A stretch of 64,000 nt of DNA from an uncultured Geobacteraceae bacterium. GTDB lineage: Bacteria; Desulfobacterota; Desulfuromonadia; Geobacterales; Pseudopelobacteraceae. Position 1 is the stretch's first letter. Each line of letters starts with the position of its first letter. Shown piece after piece: positions 40,660-50,959 of the stretch. The notes below the pieces were generated by a model. The model made no database searches. It saw nothing but the letters and a program-made list of their open reading frames with translations, and was not told the origin of the DNA. Position numbers and translations under genes: made by a program. Location of the stretch: contig CAIUSO010000010.1 of the NCBI GenBank assembly GCA_903901875.1, positions 18,813 through 82,812 of the forward strand. The letters run 5' to 3'.

Positions 40660-42288
40660 TCATTTTTGCAGCCAGTTAGACAGTATTTCACGAAGTTCAA
40701 GATGTTTTAACGGCTTGGTAAGATAGTCATTCATCCCAGCTGCTATGCATTTTTCACGATCACCACCCATTGCGTTGGCGGTCATAGCAACAATAGGTAC
40801 GGCGTGATTGAGAACGTGAGACTCATTGCTACGGATCAATAATGTTGCTTCAAAGCCGTCCAGTTCAGGCATCTGCCAATCCATGAGAACAAGATCATAG
40901 TTAGTCAGCTCAAGTGCTCTGATCGCCTCAAGACCGTTTGAAACAACATCTGCCTTGTAACCAATTTTTTTAAGGATTCCTTGCGCAACCTTCTGATTGA
41001 TAATGTTATCTTCTGCCAGAAGAATACGCCATTCAGTGGGAGGCGACTCCGCGGATAAATTTCTTGTCTCGGTAACATCCACTTCTATAGCATTTTCTGC
41101 AGGTTGTGTACTCTGTACTTCAAAATGAGCTGTAAACCAGAAAGTGGAGCCACTACCCTCTCTACTCTCTACACCGATTCGGCCACCCATAAGTTCAGCA
41201 AGTTGCTTACTTATCGCAAGTCCAAGACCCGTACCTCCGTATGTACGCGCAGTAGCACCATCAGCCTGGGTAAACGGATCAAAAATGGCGGCTATTCGTT
41301 CTTCTGAAATACCGATACCGGTGTCTCTCACCGAGAAGCGAATGATCAGGGGATCCGGGGCATTTGATTCAATTTCAGCATGTATAACGACATCTCCGGC
41401 ATGGGTAAACTTTATGGCATTACCAACAAGGTTGGTAATAATTTGGCGCATTCTCCCGGGATCACCTTTCAGTAGTGTTGGTACTGCAGGGTCTATCCGG
41501 CAACTTAGAGCTATACCCCTTTCTATGGCCCGTAACTCCAGCAATTTAATCACATTATAAAGAGCAGACCGCAGGTCGAAATTTATTATTTCAAGTTCAA
41601 GTTTTCCAGCCCCTATTTTTGAAAAATCCAGGATATCATTGATCAGTCCCAGAAGATTCTCCCCACAATTTTTGATTATTTCAGCGTATTCGTGCTGTTC
41701 TTTGGTCAGGGTAGTATCGAGCAATAGAGAGGTAATGCCAATCACCCCGTTCATTGGAGTGCGTATTTCATGGCTCATGGTTGCCAGAAAAATACTCTTT
41801 GCTTGAGTTGCCTCTTCGGCCTTACGTAAGGCTATGGCGAGGTCGGCATTCATCTGCGCAGCCTGGGCGGAAGCATCCAAAAGCTGATGTTGGTATGAAT
41901 CACTGAGGGAGAGTACTTTATAAAAGCGGCGTGAAAGTTTTGCATATTTTTTAACAAACTGTTCAATCTCAGCGGCTAAAGGGTTATTACTGGCAACAAC
42001 AAATTCCAAAAAAGTTTGCATTTCTTTTATTGATTCATCTTCATGTGGCAGTTTAAATTCGTTTAAGTTACCATATGGTACTATGCTATCATCTGCTAGT
42101 GGTGCAACTGTTTGTTCCCTCTCATGAGAATTGTAGAGTACCTCTTTCAATTTATCAGTCAGAATCCGATATTCGGACAGAAGATCAACCCCCGCTGCAG
42201 AAGGATCAATAAGGATTTGCTCCGCTCTTTGCAGGGTGGGATCCTCCATATCTGGCCCATGATCGGTTCTATTTGAATCACTCATCAT
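40660..42288 (-). CDS. hybrid histidine kinase (HisKA-HATPase-REC) with N-terminal helical segment
   Basis: [86 protein letters not shown]. Confidence 0.92.
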   Translation of the reverse strand: MMSDSNRTDHGPDMEDPTLQRAEQILIDPSAAGVDLLSEYRILTDKLKEVLYNSHEREQTVAPLADDSIVPYGNLNEFKLPHEDESIKEMQTFLEFVVASNNPLAAEIEQFVKKYAKLSRRFYKVLSLSDSYQHQLLDASAQAAQMNADLAIALRKAEEATQAKSIFLATMSHEIRTPMNGVIGITSLLLDTTLTKEQHEYAEIIKNCGENLLGLINDILDFSKIGAGKLELEIINFDLRSALYNVIKLLELRAIERGIALSCRIDPAVPTLLKGDPGRMRQIITNLVGNAIKFTHAGDVVIHAEIESNAPDPLIIRFSVRDTGIGISEERIAAIFDPFTQADGATARTYGGTGLGLAISKQLAELMGGRIGVESREGSGSTFWFTAHFEVQSTQPAENAIEVDVTETRNLSAESPPTEWRILLAEDNIINQKVAQGILKKIGYKADVVSNGLEAIRALELTNYDLVLMDWQMPELDGFEATLLIRSNESHVLNHAVPIVAMTANAMGGDREKCIAAGMNDYLTKPLKHLELREILSNWLQK

Positions 42289-42659
42289 ACAATAACCTCA
42301 ATATCAAATGGAAAACTTACCTCTTCACGAAAATCCTCAGCCATTTCATATGAACGTGGATTTTCCTTATCATAACGCCAGATTATGTTGCATTTAACGC
42401 CTCTCATACTGGCATCTTCTAACACATCAAAAATATCAAAAGCACATTTGGTACTACTGCTGTTCATGTAGGTAACGGCAAAATCAAGGGTTATGTCCTG
42501 CAATTCCAAAAGAGTTGTTTTGAGCCAGTTCACAACCGGCGCATAAAAATCAAAGGAGTTTTCCGGGTAGGATTCTCCAATTATCTTGAGCGTATTCGTT
42601 GTCTGCTCAAAATTAATTAACGGCGTTGATGATGTAGGCAGAATATCGAGAGGTTCCAT
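42285..42659 (-). CDS. SiaC-like (DUF1987) regulatory phosphoprotein
   Basis: [50 protein letters not shown]...[25 protein letters not shown]. Confidence 0.85.
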   Translation of the reverse strand: MEPLDILPTSSTPLINFEQTTNTLKIIGESYPENSFDFYAPVVNWLKTTLLELQDITLDFAVTYMNSSSTKCAFDIFDVLEDASMRGVKCNIIWRYDKENPRSYEMAEDFREEVSFPFDIEVIV

Positions 42660-42672
42660 AATTATCCCCAAA

Positions 42673-43203
42673 TTAAATAAGCACTGTGAGAGTAAAGAAA
42701 TCATAGATAGGATCAATGTCCCGTATAGAGCAGGCTATTTTGTCGGTCGCACGTTTTGCAATCTCCAAGAGCCCAAGACCAGCACCGAGTGAACCTATTG
42801 GTACTTCTTTACGCAACTGTTGGCGGTACTGTTTTTTTAATTCTTCGGGAGTCAAGGCATTTACCTCTGCTATTCTGCTACAAAAAACTTGTGTATCATT
42901 TTTTAGTACAACGTTTCCGGATGATACAGCATACTGATCCCCCGCTTTTGCAATCGCAATAATGGAAGACATCGCTTCTGGAGGAGTGATTTTGCGAACG
43001 GTCAGATAATTACGGACATTTTGAGCGAGTTCAATATAAACGGCAAAAACATCCAGAACAGCAACCTGTGCAATATGTTCCGCCTCCAGATGATTACGCA
43101 TAGCTTTTCCTGTTTCTTCAATAATACTATGGGAAAAAGGGCCATTAAAGCACATCATAATGCCAGATTTATCAAATTCAGTCTTCAAATCATATAGATC
43201 CAT
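42673..43203 (-). CDS. SiaB-like GHKL-type protein kinase
   Basis: ELAQNVRNYL N-box-like and IGSLGAGLGLLEIAKRA G-box-like motifs; next to SiaC- and SiaA-like genes. Confidence 0.82.
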   Translation of the reverse strand: MDLYDLKTEFDKSGIMMCFNGPFSHSIIEETGKAMRNHLEAEHIAQVAVLDVFAVYIELAQNVRNYLTVRKITPPEAMSSIIAIAKAGDQYAVSSGNVVLKNDTQVFCSRIAEVNALTPEELKKQYRQQLRKEVPIGSLGAGLGLLEIAKRATDKIACSIRDIDPIYDFFTLTVLI

Positions 43204-43243
43204 GTCATCTCCTTTGAAATTTCAAAATGATATTTTCTCCAGC

Positions 43244-44413
43244 TCAGATCATAAATCCAACCAGAGTTATATCATCTCGCTGTTTTCTACTGCCACGCCA
43301 GAGCAAAAGTGTTTCTTCAAAAATATTCTGCTGCTCCTTTAGTGTGTAGTGTGCGTTTTGTTGGAGCATTTCTTTGAAGCGCTGCCGACCAAAGCCGAAG
43401 CCTTTTTCACCACCGTTATCATCCAAAAAACCATCCGTTGTCGCGTAGCATTTTGTTCCACTTGCAAGGTCCACACTATGATTTGTGTAACAATAATGTA
43501 AGTCAGTGTTGCTATAGCCAAGACCTTGTCGATCGCCCTTAATTTCCGTTACGATGTCAGCCCTGTGAAGATACAGCGAAAGCCCGGCTGCGGCACAGGT
43601 AAGTGTTCGTTTATCCGGTGCGATACAGCACAGGATAATATCCAGGCCGGCATCCACTAAAGAATCGCCTTCACGTCGCAGATGGAGAGTCTCTTTGAGA
43701 ACACGGTTCATTTCACCTAATATTTTTGAAGGATCATCAGAACAAAATGTATTTACTACCTGGTTAAGCACAGAATTTACGGTCATTGTCATAAAAGCAC
43801 CCGGCACACCATGCCCCGTACAATCAATGATGGCAATCAATGTCATATCTTTAATTTTCCGTAGCCAGTAAATATCCCCACCAACTATATCGCACGGTCT
43901 GTAGAGTGTAAACCAGTCTGAAAAGAGTTCATCAAACAGCTCGTTGCGAGGAAGAATTGAGCTTTGAATAACCTTGGCGCACTTGATACTTTCACGAATA
44001 TGAGCTTGTGATTCTTCAAGTTGTCTATTGGAAACGGTCAGTTTATGCATAGACTCATCAAGCTGTCGCACCATACTATTGAATGATTCTGAAAATTCTC
44101 CCATAAAATCGACACGCTGGGAGAAATCACCCGTAGCAATCATTTTTGTTTGCCAAGTAAGATGCTGCAAAGCACCCTGTAAAGCCTTAATTGAGCCAGG
44201 TACAAAGCCTTTTTTTGTAATTTTATAGGCCAGGTCACCAGAGGCAAACGCAATGATGGCGGTTCGGATTTCAAGCAAAGTTGTGTACAACTGTTCGTAC
44301 CCCGCCAGATCATGCACACCTTGATGCTGGCCGTTTTTTAGAGAACGATCCGTGAGGAGTTCCTGTAAGGTTCGTATTGTTGTTTCAGCAAGTGCTACAT
44401 CCATTTCCGGCAT
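43244..44413 (-). CDS. SiaA-like PP2C/SpoIIE-type serine phosphatase without TM segment
   Basis: YRPCDIVGGDIYWLRKI, LIAIIDCTGHGVPGAFMTM, CYATTDGFLDDNGG; start MPEMDVALAE 2 bp after the V4R stop. Confidence 0.88.
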   Translation of the reverse strand: MPEMDVALAETTIRTLQELLTDRSLKNGQHQGVHDLAGYEQLYTTLLEIRTAIIAFASGDLAYKITKKGFVPGSIKALQGALQHLTWQTKMIATGDFSQRVDFMGEFSESFNSMVRQLDESMHKLTVSNRQLEESQAHIRESIKCAKVIQSSILPRNELFDELFSDWFTLYRPCDIVGGDIYWLRKIKDMTLIAIIDCTGHGVPGAFMTMTVNSVLNQVVNTFCSDDPSKILGEMNRVLKETLHLRREGDSLVDAGLDIILCCIAPDKRTLTCAAAGLSLYLHRADIVTEIKGDRQGLGYSNTDLHYCYTNHSVDLASGTKCYATTDGFLDDNGGEKGFGFGRQRFKEMLQQNAHYTLKEQQNIFEETLLLWRGSRKQRDDITLVGFMI

Positions 44414-44414
44414 C

Positions 44415-44936
44415 TTATACAACCGCCTTTGCCTCAAAACGGCAAGTCCGGTCCCCAGTACACCAGCAATCCACCTCTTTAACGGTAAACTTAATTCCAG
44501 AAAAACATTCAAGTAATGATGAAATGAATCCTTCATCATAGCTACATATTTCGTAATCAAGCTCTGGTAACCCGGAACAATCCAAGTCTTCAGAAACAGT
44601 AAGTGTGACCTCCCCTTTCACCATGTCAGCTTTTTCAACTCGCAAAATGCCGATTCCCAACTCTTTCAAAACTTCCTGCAGTTGGCGTACGAAATCGTTT
44701 AAATCGGAGGTGGGAGTGAGCATATGGGCATAAAATTCTTTGCCGGCAAGAGCTCCAGCTTCATAAAATATTTTGTCTGTTTCCTCGGTGCCAACATGTT
44801 GTTCAATTACATCACGAAACGCAAATTGAAGCAGACGGTAAACCTCCAGTCTTGCCGTATTGCCAAGATTGGGACGCCCAAGCTGAATATCACCTAAAAG
44901 ATCCCAGGAAAATTTGTATTTACGGTCAGTTGTCAT
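44415..44936 (-). CDS. V4R (4-vinyl reductase) domain sensor protein
   Basis: FRDVIEQHVGTEETDKIFYEAGALAGKEFYAHML ... SYDEGFISSLLECFSGIKFTVKEVDCWCTGDRTCRFEAKAV. Confidence 0.85.
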   Translation of the reverse strand: MTTDRKYKFSWDLLGDIQLGRPNLGNTARLEVYRLLQFAFRDVIEQHVGTEETDKIFYEAGALAGKEFYAHMLTPTSDLNDFVRQLQEVLKELGIGILRVEKADMVKGEVTLTVSEDLDCSGLPELDYEICSYDEGFISSLLECFSGIKFTVKEVDCWCTGDRTCRFEAKAVV

Positions 44937-45219
44937 GTTAAGTTTCTCCTCACTTTTTTTTAAATGATTACTTTCCCAATGGCGTTCTGCTACAGGTGGA
45001 TAGGGAATCTGAAGCGGAATTTACTTTTTTGTGTGCATGGAATCATTTCAGTGTCGCTGCTCTTTAATTCATTGTTTCATTTCCGCGCTACCTTCAGCAG
45101 GTAGCATTGTACACGCATTGTTGCAGAGGAGGCAACAATGAATAAAAGAAATAAAAAATGAATAAAAAATAATGGTTGGAAGCAACACATTAACGTTAGA
45201 AGCGGTGCGAACAAAAAAA

Positions 45220-45246
45220 CCTCCGCGTACAATACATACGCGGAGG
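45220..45246 (-). terminator. rho-independent terminator of aminotransferase gene
   Basis: CCTCCGCGTA/TACGCGGAGG stem with A-run at 45213-45219, i.e. U-tract on the minus strand. Confidence 0.85.
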
Positions 45247-45286
45247 AACCTGAAAACAAGAAACTATTGTGGTACCCTGATGCTAA

Positions 45287-46591
45287 TTATGCCAGATCCA
45301 GAACACCCTGATAGATGATATCAAACAGTTCCTGAATATTCTCTTCGGCAATGCAGGAGAAAGCGATACGAAGGTCGGTTTTGTTGATGGATATTGCACC
45401 AACACCATAGGTATCCAGCAGATGGACCCGAAGCTTTTCCGCATCAACGGTCTTAAGTTTCAGACACATGAAATAGCCGGAATTAAACGGATAATAATCC
45501 CAGGCGACAGCATATTTGTCACTGTTAAGCACTTCCTTGGTTTTCAGGGCACGCCCTTTCATAACTTGGAACTTTTCTTCTTTCTGGGCAAGAAACTGAG
45601 GGGAACGAAGAGCTTCGATGACAAACGTCTGGGACGGATGGGGACAGTTCGATATACGCGCACGGATAATACCCATGGTTTTCTTTTCCAGTGCGGTCAT
45701 AACAGGAGCGTTTTCAGTTGCACTGCCGTCGGCAAAGGTAATGAAACCGGTCCGGAAACCCCAGACAAACTCCTCCTTGGTGGCACCGTCGAGTTTAACT
45801 GCCAGAATACGGGGGTGCAGGTTGGCAAGCTTCCCGAACAGGGATTCCTTCAGACTATCCTCATAAAAGAGACCAAAATAGGCATCATCGGACACTGCCA
45901 CAATATTGCAACCAGCCTCAGCCGCTGCCAAAATTGCAGCAACAATTCCATCCCCCTCGGCCACAGTCGGTGTGTAGCCACTGGGGTTGTTGGGGAAGTT
46001 AAGCAGAACAACGGCCTTACCCTTTTCTTCGGCTGTTTTTTTCAACGTGGCCTTGAAAGCCTCGATATCATAGCCACCGGCAGAAGTAAAAGTCGGATGT
46101 TTCTTGACAATGGCACCACTGCAGGTACCGAAGGTCAAATTATAATTGCCCCACAGCATGTCTGGAAGAATCAGGTGATCCCCTTCGTCAATGAACAGGT
46201 CCGCTACGATGGAAAGTCCATGGGTCAAAGCGTTGGTAACCACGGGATTGCTGAAATGTTTCCCCTGTTGGCTCGGGTTTTCACGCAACATTTTTTCCCG
46301 CCACAGAGAACGTAACTCAGGCTTACCCGCTGGCGGAGCATAGGGGTAGATATCCTTTGGATCAAAACCGGACAGCTTGTCCTGGATACATTGCAGAAAC
46401 ATCGGGCCGCCGTTTTCGGTAGCGATACCAATCGTGGCATTGTATTTGTGAGCCTTGTCCTTTGCTTCCGCCGACTGGGTCAGAATTCCTTTGGGAAAGA
46501 AAAGATTTTTGCCAAGATCCGAAAGCATCTCCAGAACATGGGGGCTGTGTTGGGTCAACAGATCATTAAGTTCCTGTGCCAGTGGGTTCAT
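45287..46591 (-). CDS. class I/II PLP-dependent aminotransferase
   Basis: IYPYAPPAGKPELRSLWREKML, LNFPNNPSGYTPT, VSDDAYFGLFYED, AVKLDGATKEEFVWGFRTGFI (PLP Lys). Confidence 0.88.
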   Translation of the reverse strand: MNPLAQELNDLLTQHSPHVLEMLSDLGKNLFFPKGILTQSAEAKDKAHKYNATIGIATENGGPMFLQCIQDKLSGFDPKDIYPYAPPAGKPELRSLWREKMLRENPSQQGKHFSNPVVTNALTHGLSIVADLFIDEGDHLILPDMLWGNYNLTFGTCSGAIVKKHPTFTSAGGYDIEAFKATLKKTAEEKGKAVVLLNFPNNPSGYTPTVAEGDGIVAAILAAAEAGCNIVAVSDDAYFGLFYEDSLKESLFGKLANLHPRILAVKLDGATKEEFVWGFRTGFITFADGSATENAPVMTALEKKTMGIIRARISNCPHPSQTFVIEALRSPQFLAQKEEKFQVMKGRALKTKEVLNSDKYAVAWDYYPFNSGYFMCLKLKTVDAEKLRVHLLDTYGVGAISINKTDLRIAFSCIAEENIQELFDIIYQGVLDLA

Positions 46592-46742
46592 TGAGTTCCT
46601 CCAAGGTTATAAAATGGTACGACGAATATATGCAACGTGAAAGGTATGTCAGCTTTTGAGTAGAACAATACCTGTTATATTTGTCAATAGAGAAATACTG
46701 GTTATCGTTTTTTACCACAGCAAAGAGGCAATAATTCGGCCT

Positions 46743-47171
46743 TTATTTCCGACAGGAAATACAGAGGCCGTACAACTCCATTTTGTGGCTGATAATAAGA
46801 AAACCGTGACGTGCCGCTATTTCATTTTGAAGCTGCTCGATGGTCGCATTTTCAAATTCAACTATGGAATTACAGGAAGTACACACCAGATGATCATGGT
46901 GTTCACCGGCCGAAACCTGTTCGTAGCGAGTCTGTCCATCGTGAAGCAGTATCTCTCTGGCAATACCCGCTTCAGCAAAAAGCTTGAGGGTTCTGTATAC
47001 CGTGGCATGACCGATACCCTGATTGCTCAGTTTGATTTTAAGGTACAGCTCTTCAACACTGATATGTTGATGGGTGGACAGAAACACATCAAGTATGATG
47101 TCCCGCTGCCGCGTAGAACGTAACCCCTGTGCTACCACGAAATTTGCAAACATCCGTTTCTTTTCAAGCAC
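46743..47171 (-). CDS. Fur-family transcriptional regulator
   Basis: LRSTRQRDIILDVFLSTHQHISVEELYLKIK, GHATVYRTLKLFAEAGIA, HHDHLVCTSCNSIVEFEN. Confidence 0.92.
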   Translation of the reverse strand: MLEKKRMFANFVVAQGLRSTRQRDIILDVFLSTHQHISVEELYLKIKLSNQGIGHATVYRTLKLFAEAGIAREILLHDGQTRYEQVSAGEHHDHLVCTSCNSIVEFENATIEQLQNEIAARHGFLIISHKMELYGLCISCRK

Positions 47172-47229
47172 AATCGACGTCCTTAATTAATTAAATATAA
47201 ATTTTAAGATAGTTTACCCAAACAGAAAT

Positions 47230-48126
47230 TTATCTGCTATTCCGCTGTGCCAGCATATATTTACCCACCCAGTTCTTAGCAAACTGGTAAGCGGTACGCC
47301 CGCACCGTTTGCTTTTTTCGTGGGACCATTGGATGGCATCATTCTCGATTTCGGTACTCCAGGGGATTTTAACTTTGCACAATTGACTCTCTTTTTCAAT
47401 GTTGAGCCGAACCGCATCCAGGTACCGGTCTTGGGAAAATGCGTAGAAAGCCACCCAGATCCCAAAACGGTCAGAAAGAGAAACCTTCTCTTCCATGGCT
47501 TCACTCTGCTGCAATTCACCCTTGACGAATTTACCACCCAAGTGATCGGATTCATACTCCGGGAGAAGGTGACGCCGATTGGACGTAACATAGATGAGGA
47601 CATTTTCCGGAGCCGAGTAGACCGAACCGTCAAGGGCACTTTTTAACATCTTGTAACTCAGTTCCCCCACCTCAAACGTCAAATCGTCACAAAGAAGGAT
47701 GAACCGGTACGGTCGATTCTCCACAGCGGTGAAAATTTCTGACAAATAGATCAGATCCTCCTTCTCCACCTGAATAAAGCGGAGCCCCTGGGAGGAAAAC
47801 TCGTTGAGCAGTGCTTTTACGATAGACGACTTGCCGGAGCCGCGGGACCCCCACAACAGTGCGTTGTTGGCGGGAAGTCCGGCAAGAAACTGGCGGGTGT
47901 TACTGACCATGATTTCCTTTTGCTCATCAACACCAATCAGCTCGCCGAGTCTCGTTGTGTCGGTAACTCGAACCGGCTCAAGGTAACCGGAAAAAGAGTG
48001 ACGACGCCAGTTGGCAGCGACACAATGTTCCCAGTCTATGGGGGCAACAGCTTTGGGGAGCAGCATTTCCACTGAACCCAGTACACGTTCTAACTGGGCC
48101 ACAACTTCAGGTTTTAAATTAAACAT
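47230..48126 (-). CDS. DUF815-family ATPase
   Basis: NNALLWGSRGSGKSSIVKALLNEF, FILLCDDLTFE, VLIYVTSNRRHLLPEY. Confidence 0.88.
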   Translation of the reverse strand: MFNLKPEVVAQLERVLGSVEMLLPKAVAPIDWEHCVAANWRRHSFSGYLEPVRVTDTTRLGELIGVDEQKEIMVSNTRQFLAGLPANNALLWGSRGSGKSSIVKALLNEFSSQGLRFIQVEKEDLIYLSEIFTAVENRPYRFILLCDDLTFEVGELSYKMLKSALDGSVYSAPENVLIYVTSNRRHLLPEYESDHLGGKFVKGELQQSEAMEEKVSLSDRFGIWVAFYAFSQDRYLDAVRLNIEKESQLCKVKIPWSTEIENDAIQWSHEKSKRCGRTAYQFAKNWVGKYMLAQRNSR

Positions 48127-48337
48127 GGCATATACTCATTTCTTATGTATGGTGGGGAAACGTATTAAAAGTGTATCACCGAAGGGCTAACTAGCTGGGA
48201 AAAAAGCTTAAACGTAAATTCACTCTATACGTCAACCTGATACGTGCTGTCAAATAAAAATATATCATTCATCTTTATATTGCTTTTTACGGCATTTTTT
48301 ATATACAAAGAACAGGAATAAATCCCGAGGGAGTGCT

Positions 48338-49216
48338 ATGAAAATAATCGATTTGATTAATCAGGGTGGTCAATTTATTTCGCTGGAATTTTTTCCGCCC
48401 AAATCACGGAGTGATTGGCCCGTTTTTTTCCAGACGGTACAGCGACTGGCCACACTGAAGCCGCTTTTTGCATCGGTGACTTACGGTGCCGGTGGCAGCA
48501 CCAATGCTGATTCGCTTGAAATTGTCACCAGACTGCAAAATGAATTTAATCTGGAAACCATGGCTCATCTGACCTGTATCGGGTCCACGCCAGAGGAAAT
48601 CCATGCATTCCTCAATTCATTGACGGACGCAGGCGTTACCAACGTCCTCGCACTTCGCGGAGACCTGCCCCAGGAGCAGGGGGAAGTGCCAGCTCTTTCA
48701 TCGACGCTGCAACATGGTTCTGACCTCGTATCCTTGATCAAAAATGCATTTCCTGCCATGGGGATATGCGCGGCAGCGTACCCGGAAACCCATCCTGAAG
48801 CAACCAGTACAGAAGCGGATCGGGCTTTTCTTAAATTGAAACTGGACAACGGTGCCGATTGCGCCATTACCCAGCTCTTTTTCGATAATAACCTGTACCA
48901 CACCTTTGTGCAACAGTCGCGGGAATCCGGCATAACCAGACCGATTCTGCCGGGCATCCTGCCGGTGGTAAGCCTGAAAGTCATCAAGCGGATCATCTCA
49001 CTGTGCGGTGCATCAATTCCAAAAGATTTTCTCTCACAGCTGGAAGAAGCGGATCGCACCGGTGGCGCAGCAGCAGTACAGAAAATCGGCATTGCCCATG
49101 CCCGGACCCAAATCCGGGAACTGCTCGCTTCAGGTGTTGCCGGGGTGCATATTTACACATTAAACCGGGCCGAAGTTGTCTTTGAGCTATTGGAAGGCAT
49201 TGAACTCGGCCAGTAA
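48338..49216 (+). CDS. metF: methylenetetrahydrofolate reductase
   Basis: SLEFFPPKSRSDWP, SVTYGAGGSTNADSLEIV, LALRGDLP, CAITQLFFDNNLY. Confidence 0.95.
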   Translation: MKIIDLINQGGQFISLEFFPPKSRSDWPVFFQTVQRLATLKPLFASVTYGAGGSTNADSLEIVTRLQNEFNLETMAHLTCIGSTPEEIHAFLNSLTDAGVTNVLALRGDLPQEQGEVPALSSTLQHGSDLVSLIKNAFPAMGICAAAYPETHPEATSTEADRAFLKLKLDNGADCAITQLFFDNNLYHTFVQQSRESGITRPILPGILPVVSLKVIKRIISLCGASIPKDFLSQLEEADRTGGAAAVQKIGIAHARTQIRELLASGVAGVHIYTLNRAEVVFELLEGIELGQ

Positions 49217-49226
49217 GTTTCTTTGC

Positions 49227-49256
49227 ATAGAAGGCACCGGTTACGGTGCCTTCTAT
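49227..49256. terminator. terminator between metF and convergent cysteine-cluster gene
   Basis: ATAGAAGGCACCG GTTA CGGTGCCTTCTAT, 13-bp perfect stem. Confidence 0.8.
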
Positions 49257-49264
49257 AATACTCA

Positions 49265-49534
49265 TTAATGGGCTGTTTTTTTATACCCGCAATGACGGGG
49301 AAGCCACTGCAGAGATGTAACCAGCTGCGGCGTTAACTTGATACATTCGGGATTGATTTCAAATCTCCGATCAAATATTTTGCACATTCGGCTGTGTATG
49401 TCGAGAAAACGGCAGGCGGTCTGGGTGTAAAAAATATTTCCCCGCTCATCTTCAATCTTTTCAAAGCAACAACTCCCACACTGATTGCACAGGTTATCCC
49501 AATCGGTCTCTTCTGTTGTATGATCAGACATCAA
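49265..49534 (-). CDS. YkgJ-family cysteine-cluster protein
   Basis: NLCNQCGSCCFEK, TQTACRFLDIHSRMCKIFDRR. Confidence 0.82.
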   Translation of the reverse strand: MMSDHTTEETDWDNLCNQCGSCCFEKIEDERGNIFYTQTACRFLDIHSRMCKIFDRRFEINPECIKLTPQLVTSLQWLPRHCGYKKTAH

Positions 49535-50764
49535 TTACTTTTTGCCTCTCTGGGGTTTTGTACGGATCATATCGGCAAGGGTGCCCATTCCGCGCGGCAT
49601 ATCAACGGACTGTCGGCGGAATTCCGTCAGGGTTGCCTCTTCTTCAGCCGCTGCGCGGGCAGGCCCGGCAAGAGCCAGAGAAATACGGCGGTTGGCACGG
49701 TCAATGCTCTCGATCTTGACTTCGATCTGCTCCCCTTCCTTTACCACTTCCCGTGGATGATTGATTCGCTTTCCGGAACCGAGCTTGGAGATGTGAAGCA
49801 GTCCATCAATGCCATCATCCAGCGTTACAAAAGCACCAAATGTGTCAAGCCGTGCAACGGTACCGGTCTGGAATGAACCTTCGGGAAAACGCTCGGCGGC
49901 CTGCAGCCAGGGGTCTCCCAGAGTATCCTTAATACTGAGAGAGATACGCTCTTTTTCCCGATCAATGGTTTTAACGACGACCGTGAGTACTTGCCCGACA
50001 GACAGCACATCGTGGACATTTTTAACCCTGCTCCAGGCAATTTCTGACACCGGTATCAACCCTTCCAAACCGCCGATATCAACAAAAGCACCATAATCCT
50101 GGACAGAAGTAACGGTCCCCGAAACTGTTTTACCTTCACTGACACCCTCATACGCCTCTTCTTTCAAACGCTGCTGTTCCTCTTCAAGAAGCACCCGACG
50201 GGATACAACAATATTGCGGCCATTCTCACCATACTGGCTGATACGGAAGGTTAAACGGGTTCCTATGAGAGCTTCGGGGTTTTCCACGCGACGCAGCGCG
50301 ATCTGTGAAAAAGGACAAAATGCCCGTGCCGTGCCACCGAGCTTAATTTCGTATCCCCCCTTGATCTCTTTTTCAACCACACCTTCAACCGGTACACCCG
50401 CTTGCCACGCCTGTTCAAGCTGGCTGCTCCCCGAGACTCCACCGCCGATACGAGTGGTAAAGCGCATCTCTCCATGGTTCGATGAGAGGAAATAGGCAGA
50501 GATACCATCTCCCTCCGTTACGGTCAGATTCCCGTCAATATCAAGGAATTCCTTCCGGTCTATGACCCCCTCTCCTTTCAGACCGGTATCCATAAAAATC
50601 CATTCAGCCGAAATTTTAAGCACAGTACCGGTCAATTTCTGTCCCGGTTCCAACCAACTTTTGCGCTCTTTGGAGCTCTGTTCAAACAGAGCGGCAAAGC
50701 TTTCTTCCTCAAACTCTTCAACTTCAGTTACTACGTCGATTTTTCTGTCAAGCGTATCGTTCAT
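49535..50764 (-). CDS. S1 RNA-binding domain protein (RpsA-like)
   Basis: Several S1 domains: GKTVSGTVTSVQDYGAFVDIGGLEGLIPVSEIAWSRV, GSFQTGTVARLDTFGAFVTLDDGIDGLLHISKLG. Confidence 0.88.
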   Translation of the reverse strand: MNDTLDRKIDVVTEVEEFEEESFAALFEQSSKERKSWLEPGQKLTGTVLKISAEWIFMDTGLKGEGVIDRKEFLDIDGNLTVTEGDGISAYFLSSNHGEMRFTTRIGGGVSGSSQLEQAWQAGVPVEGVVEKEIKGGYEIKLGGTARAFCPFSQIALRRVENPEALIGTRLTFRISQYGENGRNIVVSRRVLLEEEQQRLKEEAYEGVSEGKTVSGTVTSVQDYGAFVDIGGLEGLIPVSEIAWSRVKNVHDVLSVGQVLTVVVKTIDREKERISLSIKDTLGDPWLQAAERFPEGSFQTGTVARLDTFGAFVTLDDGIDGLLHISKLGSGKRINHPREVVKEGEQIEVKIESIDRANRRISLALAGPARAAAEEEATLTEFRRQSVDMPRGMGTLADMIRTKPQRGKK

Positions 50765-50959
50765 AAGCGTATCAACTCCTCATTTCAGAATATCTTGTCA
50801 CCATAACATAAAAGCTCACATAAGTAATTGACTAAGATTACTACTTGGATTCATTTTCGGAAATAGCAACTTTTTATCAAACATCCCCTTGAAAACCGTA
50901 ATCATTATGATTATGTTTCAAGAACTTGATACATTACCCACCCAAGGAGAAGCAACACT

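Noticed and set aside
45077-45259. 60-aa minus-strand ORF MFSGSSAYVLYAEVFLFAPLL...
   Set aside because: Overlaps the terminator of the aminotransferase gene; no clear RBS; likely chance ORF.
45422-46315. 297-aa plus-strand ORF opposite the aminotransferase
   Set aside because: Shadow ORF of a well-supported PLP aminotransferase with its own terminator.
50888-50920. CTTGAAA upstream of htpG as a sigma-32 heat-shock promoter
   Set aside because: The -35-like CTTGAAA is present, but no convincing CCCATNT-type -10 is found at the right spacing.
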